Part shown: in pieces, positions 7,930 to 17,725 of the stretch
Layout of the letters: every line of letters starts with the position of its first letter
Numbering within the stretch: position 1 is the first letter of the stretch
NCBI RefSeq assembly: GCF_021378075.1
Contig: NZ_JAJUOS010000009.1
Span: forward strand, 123,233 to 187,232
Source of the DNA: Rhodobacter flavimaris
Lineage (GTDB): Bacteria; Pseudomonadota; Alphaproteobacteria; Rhodobacterales; Rhodobacteraceae
Direction of reading: 5' to 3'
Length of the DNA stretch: 64,000 bases
Position numbers and translations under genes: made by a program
The notes under the pieces: model-generated
The model's input: the letters and a program-made list of their open reading frames with translations, nothing else
What the model was told of the DNA's origin: nothing
Database searches by the model: none

Positions 7930-8702
7930 ATCTTGTTCCCTGCGCTGCGCAGGATCAGCCAGACAAAGCGCGGCGCGAGGATGAGGTAGCGGCGCCACAA
8001 CCGGCGCGGCTCGGAGATCAGTCGGTGAAGCCATTCGAGCCCCGCACGCTGCATCCAGCGCGGGGCGCGGCGCACGGTGCCGGCGTGGAAATCGAAGGCC
8101 GCGCCGACGCCGATCAGTGTGGCGGGCAGGGCCGTGACATGCTCGGCCATCCAGATGTCCTGCTTGGGCGAGGACAGCCCGACCCAGACGATATCGGCAC
8201 CGCTTTCGCGTATCAGGCGGATGACCTCGGCGTCTTCCTCGGGGCTCAGGGGGCGAAAGGGCGGGCAATAGGTGCCGACGATGCGCGCGCCGGGGGCGCT
8301 GGCGCGAAACTCCTCGGCCACGCGCTCGGCCACGCCGGGTTTGCCGCCATAAAGGAAGTGCCGCAACCCGTCCTGCGGCGCCTCGCTCAGCATCTTTTCC
8401 ATCAGGTCGGGGCCGCAACTGCGCGCAACGGCCAGGCCGCGACGGCGCCCGATCCACACCAGCGGCATCCCGTCAGGCAGGTTCATCGCCGCGCTCCGCG
8501 CGATCCGGGTCAGCGCCGGATCGTCGCGCATCGCCATCAGCGAGGGCACCTCGCGCACGCCCACATAGCGCCCTTCGCGGTCGCCGGCCCAGATGCGCAG
8601 GGCCCTTGCCGCCGTCTCAAGCGTGGTGACCGAGATCGGGATGCCCAAAACATCGTAGCTTTGCGCAGCATCGGCGGTAGGGGTAGGGCGAGTATCCGTC
8701 AT
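7926..8702 (-). CDS. WecG/TagA/CpsF family glycosyltransferase (GT26)
   Basis: Protein of 258 residues, the usual length of the family. Recognisable features are the NLPDGMPLVW motif (Asp77 in DG, the conserved acid), the middle FLYGGKPGVAERVAEEF segment and the C-terminal FDFHAGTVRRAPRWMQRAGL with the following arginine-rich EWLHRLISEPRRLWRRY. Members transfer ManNAc, ManNAcA or related sugars to lipid-linked precursors at the membrane surface. It is the first gene of the operon, so its promoter should lie in the 89-bp gap to the RND gene or further upstream. The start at 8702 lacks a strong ribosome site, but the protein begins normally. Confidence 0.9.
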   Translation of the reverse strand: MTDTRPTPTADAAQSYDVLGIPISVTTLETAARALRIWAGDREGRYVGVREVPSLMAMRDDPALTRIARSAAMNLPDGMPLVWIGRRRGLAVARSCGPDLMEKMLSEAPQDGLRHFLYGGKPGVAERVAEEFRASAPGARIVGTYCPPFRPLSPEEDAEVIRLIRESGADIVWVGLSSPKQDIWMAEHVTALPATLIGVGAAFDFHAGTVRRAPRWMQRAGLEWLHRLISEPRRLWRRYLILAPRFVWLILRSAGNKI

Positions 8703-8767
8703 TCAGGGCCGCGCAGCAGTTCGCTTTGCGCAACCTTAAGATGAATTATGTGGGCGACGCAATCGCC

Positions 8768-8775
8768 ATGGTTAA
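8768..8775 (-). promoter_or_regulatory. Possible CtrA half-site upstream of the polysaccharide operon
   Basis: The minus strand reads TTAACCAT, a known CtrA half-site form in alphaproteobacteria, 66 bp upstream of the first polysaccharide gene. A second TTAA occurs about 35 bp nearer the gene, but the full TTAA-N7-TTAA arrangement is absent. An 8-mer can occur by chance, so this is a weak call. It is noted because CtrA controls GTA genes in Rhodobacter and the head-spike genes are close by. Confidence 0.2.
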
Positions 8776-8791
8776 TTGAACGTGGAGGGCG

Positions 8792-11700
8792 TCAGCACTC
8801 TGCCTCGGGCTTCACCTTGAACACCGCGCAATACAGCGCGGGCGCGAAGAGCAGCGTGATCAGCGTTCCGGCGATGATGCCGCCCATCATGGCAAAGGCC
8901 ATCGGCGCCCAGAACACCTCGCGCGAGATCGGGATCAGCGCAAGGCTTGCCGCCGCCGCCGTCAGCAGGATCGGTCGCGCGCGGCTGTCCGAGGCTTCGA
9001 ACACCGCCTCCCAATGGGTCTTGCCCTTGGCCAGCAGCTCGGTCACCTCGTTGATCAGGATGATCGAGTTGCGGATCAGGATGCCGACCAGCGCCAGAAC
9101 CCCGAGGATCGCAACGAAGCCAAGCGGCGCGCCCGCGGGCAGCAAGGCCGCCACAACACCCACCAGCCCAAGCGGTGCAACCGCCAGAACGATGAACATC
9201 AGCCGGAAGCTCTGCATCTGGATCATCACCAGCGTCAGCATGATCAGCACCATCAGCGGCACGACCTCGGTAATGGGGCCCTGACTTTCCGAACTCGTCT
9301 CGATCACGCCGCCCTTCTCGATGTGGTAGCCGGCGGGCAGGCGGGCGGTGATTTCGGCGATCTGCGGGTCAAGCTGCGCAACGATTGTCGCGGGTTGGTC
9401 GTTGCCACTTACGGCGGCCTTGACGGTGATCGTGGGGACGCGGTCGCGCTGGTGGATGACCGGCGGCTCCATATCCCATTCGAGGCGGGCGAAGCTGAAC
9501 AGGGGAATCGGAATGCCCGCCGTGCTGGGGATCTGCAAGGATTGCAGCGAGTTGATCGAACTGCGGTCCGCCGCGGCTCCGCGGGCGATTACGTCGATCA
9601 GCGTATTGCCGCTGCGCAACTCGGTCACGGCGATGCCGCTGAACAGGGTTTGCAGGGCTTGCGCCACGTCCTTTTGCGTCAGACCCAACTGCCGCAGCCG
9701 CTCCTGATCAAGGATCACGCGGGCCACGCGGGCAGGCTCGCCCTGATCGAGCGCGATATTCGACAGGCGCGGGTCGGTTGCCATTAGCCGGGCGATGCCG
9801 CGCGCCTCGCGCAGCAGCAGGTCACGATCCGGGCCCGAGATGCGGAATTGCACCGGCTTGCCCACCGGCGGGCCAAGCTCCAGCGTCTTGACGAAAAGAT
9901 CGACGCCGGGGATCTGCGCGGCGTGTTCGTTCAGCGCGGCGCGCAGGGCGTTCCGCTCTTCCAGCCCCTTCGACATGATGACGATCTGCCCCATGAAGGG
10001 CGCGGGCGTGGGCGCATCAAGCGACAGCAGGAAGCGTGGCGCCGAGCGCCCGACATAGGTCGTCCAATAGGCGGCCTCGTCGCGGGTCGCGAGCCAGTCC
10101 TCGATCCCGGCCATGGCCCGGCTGGTCTGCTCGATCGTGCTGTTCTGGCGCAGGTTGATATCGACCAGAAGCTCGGGCCGGTCAGAGGCGGGGAAGAACT
10201 GCTGCTCGACAAAGCGCATCCCGAAAAGCGACAGGCCGAAAAGCGCCACGGTGACGCCGATGGTCAGCCATTTGTGGTGCATCGCGGCCTGCAGCGCCAC
10301 GCGGAACCCGCGCCGCAGCCGCCCCGCGCGATGTGCGTGATGCGAGAGTTTCGCTGGCAGGAAGGTCACCCCCAGAAGCGGCGCGAACAGCACCGCCACG
10401 ATCCACGACAGCAAAAGCGAGATCGCCAGCACGTAAAACAGTGACAGCGTGTATTCGCCCGCCTGGCTTGAGTTCAGCCCGATCGGGATGAACCCCGCCA
10501 CCGTCACCAGCGTGCCCGACAGCATCGGGAAGGCGATCGAGGACCACGCATAGGAGGCCGCCTTGCCGAGGCTCTCGCCCAGTTCCAGCCGTGCGATCAT
10601 CGTCTCGATGGCGATCATCGCATCGTCCACCAGCAGGCCAAGCGCGATGATCAGCGCCCCAAGCGAGATGCGTTGCAGCGTCACCCCCATCATGTCGAGG
10701 ATGACGAAGGTCATCGCCAGCACCAGAGGGATCGACATCGACACCACCAGCCCGGCGCGCAGCCCGAGCGAGACGAAGCTGACGAAAAGCACGATGGCCA
10801 CCGCCTCAGCCAGCGCCTTGAGGAAGTGGTTCACCGACTCCTCGACCACCTTGGGCTGGTCGGCGACCTTGTTCAGCGTGATGCCGACCGGTAGTTCGTG
10901 CTGGATGCGCTCCATCAGTGCGTCAAGATCGGCGCCGAATTCCAGGATGTTCGCGCTTTGGCGCATCCCGATGATCAGGCCGATGGCATCCTGCCCATTG
11001 TAGCGAAAGATCGAGCTGCGCGGGTCTTCGTAGCCATCGCTGACCGTGGCCACATCGCCAAGCGTAAAGAACGCGTCGTTGACCCGCAGCGGCGTCGCCG
11101 CCAGCTCGGAGGCCGAGGCGAAACGCCCCGACAGGCGCACGGCGATCATCTCGTTGGCCGTTCGGATGATCCCCGAAGGCACGATCGCGTTCTGCGCCGC
11201 CAGCGTGTTCAGCACGACGGCCTTGTCGAGCCCAAGCGCCGCCAGCCTGCGGGCCGAGAACTCGACATGCACCACCGGGTCCTGTGTGCCGATCAGTTCG
11301 ACCTTGCCGGTGTCACGCAGCGTCAGCACGGCCGAGCGGATATCCTCGACCCGGTCTTTCAGCTCGCGCGGGGTGAACCCGTCCGAGGTGATCGCATAGA
11401 TCGTGCCATAGACATCGCCGAACCCGTCGTTGAACGAGAAACCCCCGAATTCCGCGGGAAACTCGCCGCGGATGTCGTTCATCATGTTGCGCACCTTGAG
11501 CCAGGTCTGGGTGACCTCCTCGCCGCGCACCTGGGGTTGCAGTTCGACATAGACGACGGCCTGGCCGGGGAAGGTTTCGGAGCGCGTGAACTTCAGCCGC
11601 GGCAATTCCTGCAGCTTCTTCTCGATCCGGTCGGTGACCTGCTCGCGCGTTTCCTCGGCGGTGGCGCCGGGCAGGGCAGCCGCGATGGTCATGATCTTGA

Positions 11701-11836
11701 TGGTGAAGGACGGGTCTTCCTCGCGGCCCAGATTCATATAGGCCAGCGTTCCCGCCACCAGCGAGACGATGATCATGAACCACACCATCGAGCGGTGGCG
11801 CAGCGCCCAGTCCGAAAGATTGAAGCCGCCCATCAT
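8792..11836 (-). CDS. RND efflux transporter permease subunit (AcrB/HAE family)
   Basis: Protein of 1,014 residues, typical of inner-membrane RND pumps, with the two-fold pattern of one membrane helix, a large periplasmic domain and a block of helices. The proton-relay aspartates are present in helix 4 (LLVDDAMIAIE, D404-D405). In helix 10 the usual lysine position reads GILIRNSIILINEV, an arginine variant seen in many alphaproteobacterial RND pumps. The start at 11836 (ATG ATG) overlaps the stop of the upstream membrane-fusion gene as ATGA; the 55-codon upstream extension is shadow. It would export hydrophobic or amphiphilic compounds by proton motive force with the two adaptors encoded just upstream. 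No TolC-like outer-membrane channel is encoded here, so it must borrow one. Substrate unknown. Confidence 0.95.
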   Translation of the reverse strand: MMGGFNLSDWALRHRSMVWFMIIVSLVAGTLAYMNLGREEDPSFTIKIMTIAAALPGATAEETREQVTDRIEKKLQELPRLKFTRSETFPGQAVVYVELQPQVRGEEVTQTWLKVRNMMNDIRGEFPAEFGGFSFNDGFGDVYGTIYAITSDGFTPRELKDRVEDIRSAVLTLRDTGKVELIGTQDPVVHVEFSARRLAALGLDKAVVLNTLAAQNAIVPSGIIRTANEMIAVRLSGRFASASELAATPLRVNDAFFTLGDVATVSDGYEDPRSSIFRYNGQDAIGLIIGMRQSANILEFGADLDALMERIQHELPVGITLNKVADQPKVVEESVNHFLKALAEAVAIVLFVSFVSLGLRAGLVVSMSIPLVLAMTFVILDMMGVTLQRISLGALIIALGLLVDDAMIAIETMIARLELGESLGKAASYAWSSIAFPMLSGTLVTVAGFIPIGLNSSQAGEYTLSLFYVLAISLLLSWIVAVLFAPLLGVTFLPAKLSHHAHRAGRLRRGFRVALQAAMHHKWLTIGVTVALFGLSLFGMRFVEQQFFPASDRPELLVDINLRQNSTIEQTSRAMAGIEDWLATRDEAAYWTTYVGRSAPRFLLSLDAPTPAPFMGQIVIMSKGLEERNALRAALNEHAAQIPGVDLFVKTLELGPPVGKPVQFRISGPDRDLLLREARGIARLMATDPRLSNIALDQGEPARVARVILDQERLRQLGLTQKDVAQALQTLFSGIAVTELRSGNTLIDVIARGAAADRSSINSLQSLQIPSTAGIPIPLFSFARLEWDMEPPVIHQRDRVPTITVKAAVSGNDQPATIVAQLDPQIAEITARLPAGYHIEKGGVIETSSESQGPITEVVPLMVLIMLTLVMIQMQSFRLMFIVLAVAPLGLVGVVAALLPAGAPLGFVAILGVLALVGILIRNSIILINEVTELLAKGKTHWEAVFEASDSRARPILLTAAAASLALIPISREVFWAPMAFAMMGGIIAGTLITLLFAPALYCAVFKVKPEAEC

Positions 11837-12876
11837 TGCTCGCGCTCTCCCAGAATCTCGCCCTCGCTGACCGAGTGGATGCCCCGGATCAGGATCTCGT
11901 CGCCCTCGCTCAGCCCTTCGCGCACGGTGACGCGATTGTCGATCCGGGCGCCGGGGGTGATGGTGACGCGCTCGGCCACGCGGCCGGAGGCGACGCGCCA
12001 TACCGAGACCGTGTCGCCGGTTTCCAGCAGCGCCTCGACCGGCAGGGTCAGGATCGGGGTGCCGGGCTGATCCAGCCGGGCGTCAACCAGGGTGCCCAGG
12101 CGTGGCGGAGTAGCCTCGGGCGACAGGGTGATGCGCAGGCGGCGGTTGCGGATGCTCTTGTCCGCGACCGGCTCGATCAGCCGCAGGGTGCCGCCGATCG
12201 GGGCCGCGCCAAGCGTGCGGGGCGCGATCACGAAGCGCGCCTCGGGGCTGAGCAGGCCGACCACCTCTTCGGGGACGTCGATCACCGCCTCGCGGCCCTG
12301 ATCGGTTGCCAGCATCAGAACCGGCGTGCCGGCCGAGACCTCAGCGCCGGGTTCGACAAAGATCGCGGTGATGACACCGCTGGCGGGTGCGCGCAGCGTG
12401 CCGAAGCGTTCGGCGTCAAGCGCGCGGGTCAGGTTGGCGCGCGCCGCGCGTAGGCTGCCCTCGGCGCTTTCGGCCTGCGCGGTTGCAGCCTCAAGTGCAG
12501 CCTGCGAGGCCACGTTGCGTGCGTGCAACTCGCGCGCGCGGGTCAGCGATTGCTGCGCGAAATCGAGCTGGGCCTGCGCCGAGTCCACTGCCGCGCGCGC
12601 CGCGCTGACATCCTCGCCTAGGGTGATCTGGTCGAGCGTCGCCAGCTCGTCGCCAGTTGCGACAAGGTCTCCCAGCCGGACCGGGCGGGTGGCGATACGG
12701 CCCGCGGTCTGGAAGGCCAGCGTGGTTTCAACCTTGGCTGCGATCTCGCCGGGATAGGCGCGCAGAGCCACGGCCTCGCGCGTCAGGATCTCCGACACGA
12801 CCGGGCGCGGCTGATCGGCCAGAACGGGGCTGCAAAGCGCCGCGGCGAGCATCAGGGGCAGCAGGGGGCGGATCAT
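11833..12876 (-). CDS. RND periplasmic adaptor (membrane fusion protein), second of two
   Basis: Protein of 347 residues with an N-terminal signal sequence (MIRPLLPLMLAAALCSPVLA). It has the adaptor order: beta-barrel/lipoyl half (FQTAGRIATRPVRLGDLVATG), a coiled-coil hairpin around residues 85-150, the second lipoyl half (LRAPASGVITAIFVEPGAEV), then beta-barrel and membrane-proximal domains. The cysteine in the leader is not in a lipobox context, so a soluble or loosely attached form is more likely than a lipoprotein. It bridges the RND pump to an outer-membrane channel. It overlaps both neighbours by 4-bp ATGA, placing it between the first adaptor and the pump. Confidence 0.92.
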   Translation of the reverse strand: MIRPLLPLMLAAALCSPVLADQPRPVVSEILTREAVALRAYPGEIAAKVETTLAFQTAGRIATRPVRLGDLVATGDELATLDQITLGEDVSAARAAVDSAQAQLDFAQQSLTRARELHARNVASQAALEAATAQAESAEGSLRAARANLTRALDAERFGTLRAPASGVITAIFVEPGAEVSAGTPVLMLATDQGREAVIDVPEEVVGLLSPEARFVIAPRTLGAAPIGGTLRLIEPVADKSIRNRRLRITLSPEATPPRLGTLVDARLDQPGTPILTLPVEALLETGDTVSVWRVASGRVAERVTITPGARIDNRVTVREGLSEGDEILIRGIHSVSEGEILGEREQ

Positions 12877-13931
12877 GGCTTGCCTCCGGCGCTGGTGACA
12901 GTTCGGCCCGGATAAAGCAGCTGCGCGCCCGAGGTCACGACCTCGGCACCCGCCGCCAGCCCTTCTGACAGCTCGACCGAGCTATCGGTAAAGTGGTCGA
13001 TCTTGACGGGTGCAAGCGCCACCTGCCGGGTCGCCGGATTGACAACCCAGACCGCAGGCCCGCCCTCGGCCCGCATCAGCGCGCCCGAGGGGACACCGAT
13101 GGTTGCGGGCAGGGCGAAGGAAACCTCGCTTGCCACGGCGGCCCCAAGGCTGGCGCCAGAGGCGGGCGTGTCGAACCGGGCCTTGACCATGATGGTTCCC
13201 GATTGTCCGAAGATCATTGGCGAGATCTCCGAGATCGTCGCCGCCAGACGCCGGTCACTGCCGTCAAGGATGCGCAGCTGGATATGCTTGCCCAGCAAAT
13301 CGTCGATCTCGGCAAAGTCGGGGGCGTGGAAAACGGCCTCTCCGGCGCCGTTGCGGGCAATCGTCAGAACGGTCTGCGTGGCGCCGACGATCTGCGCGGG
13401 CTCGGCGGCGCGCGCGATCACGATGCCCGCCGCCGGGGCGCGAATGACGGTGTCGCGGCTTGCCTGGCGTGCCTTGTTCAGCGCCGCCTTGGCCTGATCG
13501 CAGCCCGATTGGGCTGCTAGCAGCGCTTGCGTCGCCGAATCGAGCGCGGCCTGCGTCGCGGCCCCACGCTCGGTCAGGGCGGTGATGCGCTCCTGCGCCT
13601 GCCGGGCCTGAAGCAGCACCGCCTCGGCGGCGGCGAACTGCGCCTCGGCGGCGGCCTCGGCGGCCCTCGCCTGCGTGTCGTCCAGCCGCGCCAGTATCTG
13701 CGCCTGCAACACCTGATCGCCCACATCGGCGGCAATCTCGGTGATCCGACCGCCGCTGCGAAAGCCCACCGGCACCGCCTCGGCGGCCTCGACCGAGCCG
13801 GATAGCTCCACCGTCATCGCGGTGACGCGCGCCTGTGCTATGACGGTCTCAACGACAAGGGGCGTTTCGGCCCCCGCCGGAGGAATCGGAATGAGCACGG
13901 CCATCAGTAAAAATGATCTAACAAAACGCAT
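12873..13931 (-). CDS. RND periplasmic adaptor (membrane fusion protein), first of two
   Basis: Protein of 352 residues with a signal peptide (MRFVRSFLLMAVLIPIPPAG, cut near AGA). The lipoyl half FRSGGRITEIAADVGDQVL is followed by an alanine-rich coiled coil (about residues 75-150) and the second half VIRAPAAGIVIARAAEPAQI. It is the promoter-proximal gene of the pump operon. It differs clearly from the second adaptor, so it is not a recent tandem duplication; a heteromeric adaptor ring, as known for MdtABC-like or TriABC-like pumps, is possible. The frame runs on for 788 codons upstream across katG; this is shadow. The start at 13931 lies directly against an inverted-repeat region that could cover the ribosome site. 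Confidence 0.9.
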   Translation of the reverse strand: MRFVRSFLLMAVLIPIPPAGAETPLVVETVIAQARVTAMTVELSGSVEAAEAVPVGFRSGGRITEIAADVGDQVLQAQILARLDDTQARAAEAAAEAQFAAAEAVLLQARQAQERITALTERGAATQAALDSATQALLAAQSGCDQAKAALNKARQASRDTVIRAPAAGIVIARAAEPAQIVGATQTVLTIARNGAGEAVFHAPDFAEIDDLLGKHIQLRILDGSDRRLAATISEISPMIFGQSGTIMVKARFDTPASGASLGAAVASEVSFALPATIGVPSGALMRAEGGPAVWVVNPATRQVALAPVKIDHFTDSSVELSEGLAAGAEVVTSGAQLLYPGRTVTSAGGKP

Positions 13932-13934
13932 ATC

Positions 13935-14046
13935 GGCACCATATCGCCCCTTCGGGCCTTGCCACATTGCTCTGAATTTGGGGAGGGAAACAACTCCATC
14001 CCCGAATTCCGTGGCGTTACCCGAACCAGGGCAAGGCGAGGGTGCC
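13935..14046. repeat. Nested three-arm inverted repeat beside the efflux operon start
   Basis: Three pairs of complementary arms are nested around one centre. GGCACC (13935-13940) pairs with GGTGCC (14041-14046). GCCTTGCC (13956-13963) pairs with GGCAAGGC (14030-14037). GAATTTGGGGA (13974-13984) pairs with TCCCCGAATTC (13999-14009) with one mismatch. The first arm ends 4 bp from the start codon of the efflux operon, so in the minus-strand transcript the arm GGTGCC lies where the ribosome site would be. It could be a leader-RNA hairpin, a protein-binding operator or a remnant of a small non-autonomous element. Confidence 0.55.
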
Positions 14047-14195
14047 ATTTCGCGCCCGAGTTGCAAACGCGACAAATCGAACGTCCTTCGCAAACCTTTA
14101 ACATCAGGGTTTCTTATGGAAGTGATCAAAATATACGATTTTTTCCTATGATGCGCAGTTGCTAAACGATGCGAAGCTGAGAGGAGAACCAACCC

Positions 14196-14273
14196 ATGCC
14201 AAGCCCCCTGTGCAGGCCGCGACCGATCCGCCTGCTGAATGGCGATTACAGCCTTGGGTGCGGGCCTATCTGA
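14196..14273 (+). CDS. Possible 25-residue leader ORF upstream of katG
   Basis: An ATG at 14196 follows a strong ribosome-binding sequence (GAGAGGAGAACCAACCC) and opens a 25-codon frame (MPSPLCRPRPIRLLNGDYSL, then GCGPI) that ends 93 bp before katG. An overlapping 73-codon frame starting with TTG at 14159 runs to 14380 and overlaps the katG start by 14 bp; it has no recognisable family. One of these may be a translated leader or small protein, or the good ribosome site may be coincidental. I favour the 25-codon frame only because of its ribosome site; evidence is thin. Confidence 0.3.
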   Translation: MPSPLCRPRPIRLLNGDYSLGCGPI

Positions 14274-16592
<2,319 letters not shown>

Positions 16593-16614
16593 GCGAGGCT
16601 CTGAAAAACGACTG

Positions 16615-16653
16615 CGGCGCCCCGGTTTTTGCCGGGGCGCCGTTTCTATTTTT
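16615..16653 (+). terminator. Rho-independent terminator of katG
   Basis: A perfect 11-bp GC stem (CGGCGCCCCGG at 16615-16625 and CCGGGGCGCCG at 16632-16642) with a 6-base T-rich loop is followed by TTTCTATTTTT. It starts 23 bp after the katG stop codon. Confidence 0.93.
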
Positions 16654-16749
16654 GGCGCCGCGTCACATCTTCGCGCGGCCCTGTCCAAGCCCCTTTGACA
16701 TGGGTAATACTGCCCCCAGCCGGACCGGCGCGGACGCAAGGAACAGACC

Positions 16750-17208
16750 ATGATCACGATCACTCTCGAACATCCCGTGCAGGAGGATCTGGCCCTGCTG
16801 CATGCGCGCCACCACGCGGCCATGCATGCTGACACCCCGCCAGAGTCGATCCACATGCTGCCCCCCGACGCGCTGGCCGCCCCCGGCATCGCCTTCTTCG
16901 TGATGCGCGAAGAGGGGCGCGCCGTCGGTATGGGCGCCTTCAAACGCATCGATGCAGGCCATGCCGAGATCAAATCCATGCATGTGCTGATGGAGCTGCG
17001 CGGGCGCGGTTTGGCGCGCATGATGCTCTCGCATCTGATCACCGAGGCACAGGCTGCGGGCTACGCACGCCTTAGCCTCGAGACCGGTGCGCAGCCCTCG
17101 TTCGAGGCTGCTCGGGCACTCTATCTGACCGCCGGTTTCACGGAATGCGCGCCCTTCGAGGGCTACGCCCCCGATCCGAATTCGGTCTTCATGACGCTGA
17201 GCGTCTAA
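16750..17208 (+). CDS. GNAT family N-acetyltransferase
   Basis: Protein of 152 residues with the GNAT core. Motif A reads MHVLMELRGRGLARMMLSHL with the acetyl-CoA pyrophosphate loop RGRGLA near residues 80-85. It is followed by the motif-B-like ARALYLTAGFTECAPF and a C-terminal strand FMTLSV. The ATG at 16750 follows AAGGAACAGACC. It most resembles small-molecule or phosphinothricin-like acetyltransferases, but the substrate cannot be inferred. It lies alone between the katG terminator and tRNA-Arg, so it has its own promoter in the ~95 bp after the terminator. Confidence 0.9.
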   Translation: MITITLEHPVQEDLALLHARHHAAMHADTPPESIHMLPPDALAAPGIAFFVMREEGRAVGMGAFKRIDAGHAEIKSMHVLMELRGRGLARMMLSHLITEAQAAGYARLSLETGAQPSFEAARALYLTAGFTECAPFEGYAPDPNSVFMTLSV

Positions 17209-17260
17209 GGGTTCGCAGGGCTTGCGCGCGCGCGCCCAATGCCTCAAAAGGGATGTCAGC

Positions 17261-17337
17261 GGCCCCTTAGCTCAGCTGGATAGAGCATCCGCCTTCTAAG
17301 CGGACGGCCGAGGGTTCGAATCCTTCAGGGGCCGCCA
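17261..17337 (+). tRNA. tRNA-Arg (anticodon UCU), CCA encoded
   Basis: A complete cloverleaf can be folded. The acceptor stem is GGCCCCT with AGGGGCC, the D arm GCTC/GAGC, the anticodon stem TCCGC/GCGGA with loop CTTCTAA (anticodon TCT), and the T arm GAGGG-TTCGAAT-CCTTC. The discriminator G and the CCA end are encoded. It reads the rare AGA codon. It lies immediately upstream of the giant-protein locus; I found no repeat of its 3' end elsewhere in the window that would mark an integrated island. Confidence 0.96.
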
Positions 17338-17725
17338 GATCACTCCCTAAAACAGCCGATCAGTGGCCCCGCCAAGCGGCGCGAAATTCCCCGGCAAGGG
17401 GCGCGCTTTCTTGTCTCCCGAAGTGGCGGATTGGGCAGTGTTCTGATGGTCTGCGACGAATCGACACAGCGCGAGATCGTGGCATTCACCCGTCCTGACA
17501 GCCCGCTTCGAGCCGAACGCCCAGGTGAAATGCTTCCGCTTAAGGGCTGATTTTATTTGAAATATGACCTTTTTGCGGCGCCATCCGTGAATCTTCTTGA
17601 AATATTTTTGCGATCCCGCAGGCTTAAACGATCACTAATTACTTGCTGCTGCGCGTTCTGCCACGCGCTTTAAAACTTACCAGGGGGGTGGACCTGCCGT
17701 TACTCGGCTGAGTCCATTTATTTGA
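17338..17725 (+). promoter_or_regulatory. Upstream region of the giant gene, with a direct repeat
   Basis: This 388-bp stretch without a gene is more AT-rich than its surroundings in its second half and should hold the promoter of the giant-protein operon. Two similar AT-rich blocks occur: TTGAAATAT-gacc-TTTTTGCG (17557-17577) and TTGAAATATTTTTGCG (17597-17612). They are about 40 bp apart, four helical turns, which would suit a dimeric regulator. A purine run AGGGGGG at 17682-17688 looks like a ribosome site but is 37 bases from the first possible in-frame start. No sigma-70 promoter is convincing by eye. Confidence 0.35.
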
